This document shows positions 4,138 to 5,100 of a stretch of 5,100 bases of DNA, piece by piece. A program made the translations under genes and the position numbers. Under the pieces are notes generated by a model, which saw nothing but the letters and a program-made list of their open reading frames with translations, made no database searches and was not told the origin of the DNA. The DNA comes from Candidatus Gastranaerophilales bacterium (GTDB lineage: Bacteria > Cyanobacteriota > Vampirovibrionia > Gastranaerophilales > UBA9971), in contig JANQGS010000125.1 in NCBI GenBank assembly GCA_028277195.1, positions 1-5,100 on the forward strand, written 5' to 3'. Every line of letters starts with the position of its first letter. The stretch's first letter is position 1.

Positions 4138-4521
4138 TCAATATGTATTTATTAGAAAACCCTGATAGTTTGATTTATCTATCCTTTTTACAGATGCTTC
4201 AGGATAGCTTTCTGAAAAGGCTTTTGGCGCTTTATATTCTTTGTCTTCTTTCCGCCATTTAAATTCATATCCTTCAAGCGCCTCTGCCTGTTCTTCAACG
4301 TAGTCAATTTCTTTTTGTGTATAGGTACGCCAAAAGTAAGAATTTACGTACCTTTCATTTGAAGAATTATACTTGAGTCTTTCAGCTATGCAAAAGTTTT
4401 CCCACAAAGCCCCGATATCAGTCCTCATATCCAGAGGATTAAAGCTCTCTATCAGGGCATTTCTTATTCCTGTATCATAAAAATAGATTTTAACTGATTT
4501 TGAAATCTCTTTTAATATAAT
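4138..4521 (-). pseudogene. 5'-truncated AAA ATPase, DUF4143 domain only
   Basis: The minus-strand frame holds the C-terminal DUF4143 domain of COG1373-type ATPases. A recognisable stretch starts near ILKEISKSVKIYFYDTGIR (about 4518 downward) and continues NALIESFNPLDMRTDIGALW, ENFCIAERLKYN, FWRTYTQKEIDYVEE and LEGYEFKW to a normal family end with a TGA at 4138-4140. Counting from the in-frame ATG at 4426-4428, Asp42 (EID), Glu55 and Lys57 (EFK) give the PD-(D/E)xK-like pattern of this domain. The whole N-terminal half (Walker A and B ATPase and winged helix) is missing; upstream the frame turns into AT-rich junk and stops at 4573-4575. These ATPases are usually about 380-430 residues, so roughly a third remains. 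The ATG at 4428 is internal, not a native start. It is almost certainly non-functional. Confidence 0.85.
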
Positions 4522-4550
4522 CTTTGATTTCCATAAATGTATAATAACAC

Positions 4551-4580
4551 AATAATAAAATTTAATTAAATTTTATTATT
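4551..4580. repeat. 30-bp perfect AT-only palindrome
   Basis: The left arm AATAATAAAATTTAA (4551-4565) is followed directly by its exact reverse complement TTAAATTTTATTATT (4566-4580) with no spacer. Bases outside (C4550, T4581) do not pair, so it is exactly 30 bp. It holds no G or C. It lies about 30 bases beyond the point where DUF4143 similarity is lost, so it may be a recombination scar or a cruciform-forming insertion site. A terminator is unlikely without G:C pairs. Confidence 0.8.
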
Positions 4581-4698
4581 TGAATAGCAAAATTTTAAAT
4601 TTATTGTTTCTTTTGTTTTATATTCCACTCATCCGCATATCTTAACACATAACCTCACAACTAACAGAATAAATGCGATTATAAAGGCCACAGGAGCA

Positions 4699-5064
4699 CT
4701 GTATGCAATGAAGAACACAGAGAAAAATAGAGCCTGAAAAATTTAAAAGTTGCAAGAAAACTACACGCCAAATGATAAAAACCTTGTATTCCCAAATCAA
4801 GACGGCAATTATTTGGATTCCAGAAATATTGTACAAAGATTTTTTCATCCCTGTTTATCTGATGCAGGCTTCCATTATTTAAATCCCTAAGTTTTACTAA
4901 TGCTATAAAACAACTCAAGATGAAAAATTGCTACTATTAGCTTAAGAAAAATTTTGAATACTTTTATTTTGGCACAAAATGAAAATTTTGAAAATTTAAA
5001 AAACGCCGAAACCCTTATAAATAAAGACCACCCTGAGAAGGATTCGAACCAACGACCTACCGCT
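4699..5064 (+). pseudogene. Tyrosine recombinase (phage-type integrase) relic
   Basis: One plus-strand frame reads ALYAMKNTEKNRA, stop, KI, stop, then KLQENYTPNDKNLVFPNQDG and NYLDSRNIVQRFFHPCLSDAG (to about 4869), then a stop at 4888-4890. The LVFPN-DG-xLDxRN-xx-RFF-xx-L--AG pattern is the stretch just before the conserved HxLRHT block of phage-type integrases. Missing are the first catalytic Arg region, the HxxR block and the active Tyr. More stops follow at 4906 and 4921; then the same frame is open from 4924 to a TAG at 5065-5067 and ends DHPEKDSNQRPTA, where it reads antisense into the tRNA fragment. Integrase tails that run into the tRNA attachment site are common, so the last part may be the original C-terminus after an internal deletion. 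The family call for 4747-4870 is fairly firm; that the 4924-5064 part belongs to it is inference. Confidence 0.65.
4870..5027. other. AT-rich decayed DNA inside the integrase relic
   Basis: Several stops in all frames occur at 4888-4923, where the integrase catalytic core should be. I see no intact gene, RNA or strong regulatory site here. AAAAATTGCT at 4923-4932 also occurs at 296-305 and 4024-4033, always in AT-rich non-coding DNA. Confidence 0.4.
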
Positions 5065-5070
5065 TAGAAG
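5028..5070 (-). tRNA. 3' tRNA fragment (Arg-TCT-like), probable att site
   Basis: On the minus strand the sequence runs CTTCTAA (a 7-nt anticodon loop with TCT, Arg), GCGGT, AGGTC (variable loop), GTTGG, TTCGAAT (T-loop), CCTTC, then TCAGGGTG as a possible acceptor strand. The bases before the anticodon loop (5071-5100) show no D-arm or matching anticodon stem, so only the 3' half is present. The T-stem GTTGG/CCTTC has two central mismatches, so it is either decayed or chimeric. No CCA is encoded. Such 3' halves are left where integrative elements insert into tRNA genes; the adjoining integrase relic supports this. The Arg identity is tentative because half the molecule is lacking. Confidence 0.55.
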
Positions 5071-5100
5071 ATAATAACATACCTTTTTGGTGCTTTTTGA

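Noticed and set aside
4138..4428. A complete 96-residue gene starting at the internal ATG
   Set aside because: DUF4143 similarity clearly continues upstream of this methionine (KIYFYDTGIRNALIESFNPLD), so it is an internal codon of a truncated gene.
4642..4918. Minus-strand hydrophobic frames of 68 and 79 residues
   Set aside because: They lie antisense to the integrase relic; their hydrophobic character comes from AT-rich DNA and no start site is visible.
296..4932. AAAAATTGCT found at 296, 4024 and 4923 as a dispersed repeat
   Set aside because: It is only 10 bases long and lies in strongly AT-biased DNA; the flanks do not match, so chance is a sufficient explanation.

Overview
The window looks like chromosomal DNA of a Gram-negative (diderm, LPS-making) bacterium. 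A two-gene lipid A core sits between decayed mobile DNA. The anchors are fabZ (1371-1820) and lpxA (2242-3009), in the order typical of lipid A loci. The mix of moderate-GC core genes, very AT-rich intergenic DNA, a DUF4143 ATPase remnant and dispersed GTC-CTTGA-CTC palindromes resembles uncultured anaerobic lineages such as Elusimicrobiota or Omnitrophota. That placement is a low-confidence impression; no rRNA or marker protein supports it.

Layout: 1-356 is AT-rich and holds an IS5-like transposase scrap (minus), a terminator-like hairpin and a GGTAA-type G-rich repeat. 357-1211 (minus) is a tandem-domain universal stress protein. 1212-1370 is the divergent control region. fabZ follows with a strong ribosome binding site. 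Between fabZ and lpxA lies an AT-rich GIY-YIG protein gene (1898-2272), bracketed by two 32-nt palindromic repeats in opposite orientation. The second repeat supplies the tail of the GIY-YIG reading frame and ends just before the lpxA ribosome binding site. lpxA converges on an unrecognised 307-residue protein (3011-3934, minus) with a Met-Pro-Gly-rich repeat tail; their stop codons are one base apart.

From about 4000 rightward the DNA is gene debris: a 5'-truncated DUF4143 ATPase (minus), a 30-bp perfect AT-only palindrome at its broken end, a tyrosine-recombinase (integrase) relic (plus), and a 3' tRNA fragment (minus) that the integrase frame reads into. This resembles the worn end of an integrative element at a tRNA attachment site.

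FabZ makes the unsaturated acyl-ACP intermediate of fatty acid elongation, and LpxA uses (R)-3-hydroxyacyl-ACP for the first step of lipid A synthesis, so both draw on the same substrate pool. The most interesting item is the GIY-YIG cassette: its two flanking hairpins differ at five stem positions, and all five are compensated on the opposite arm. This suggests a maintained structure and a possible nuclease-linked repeat system.
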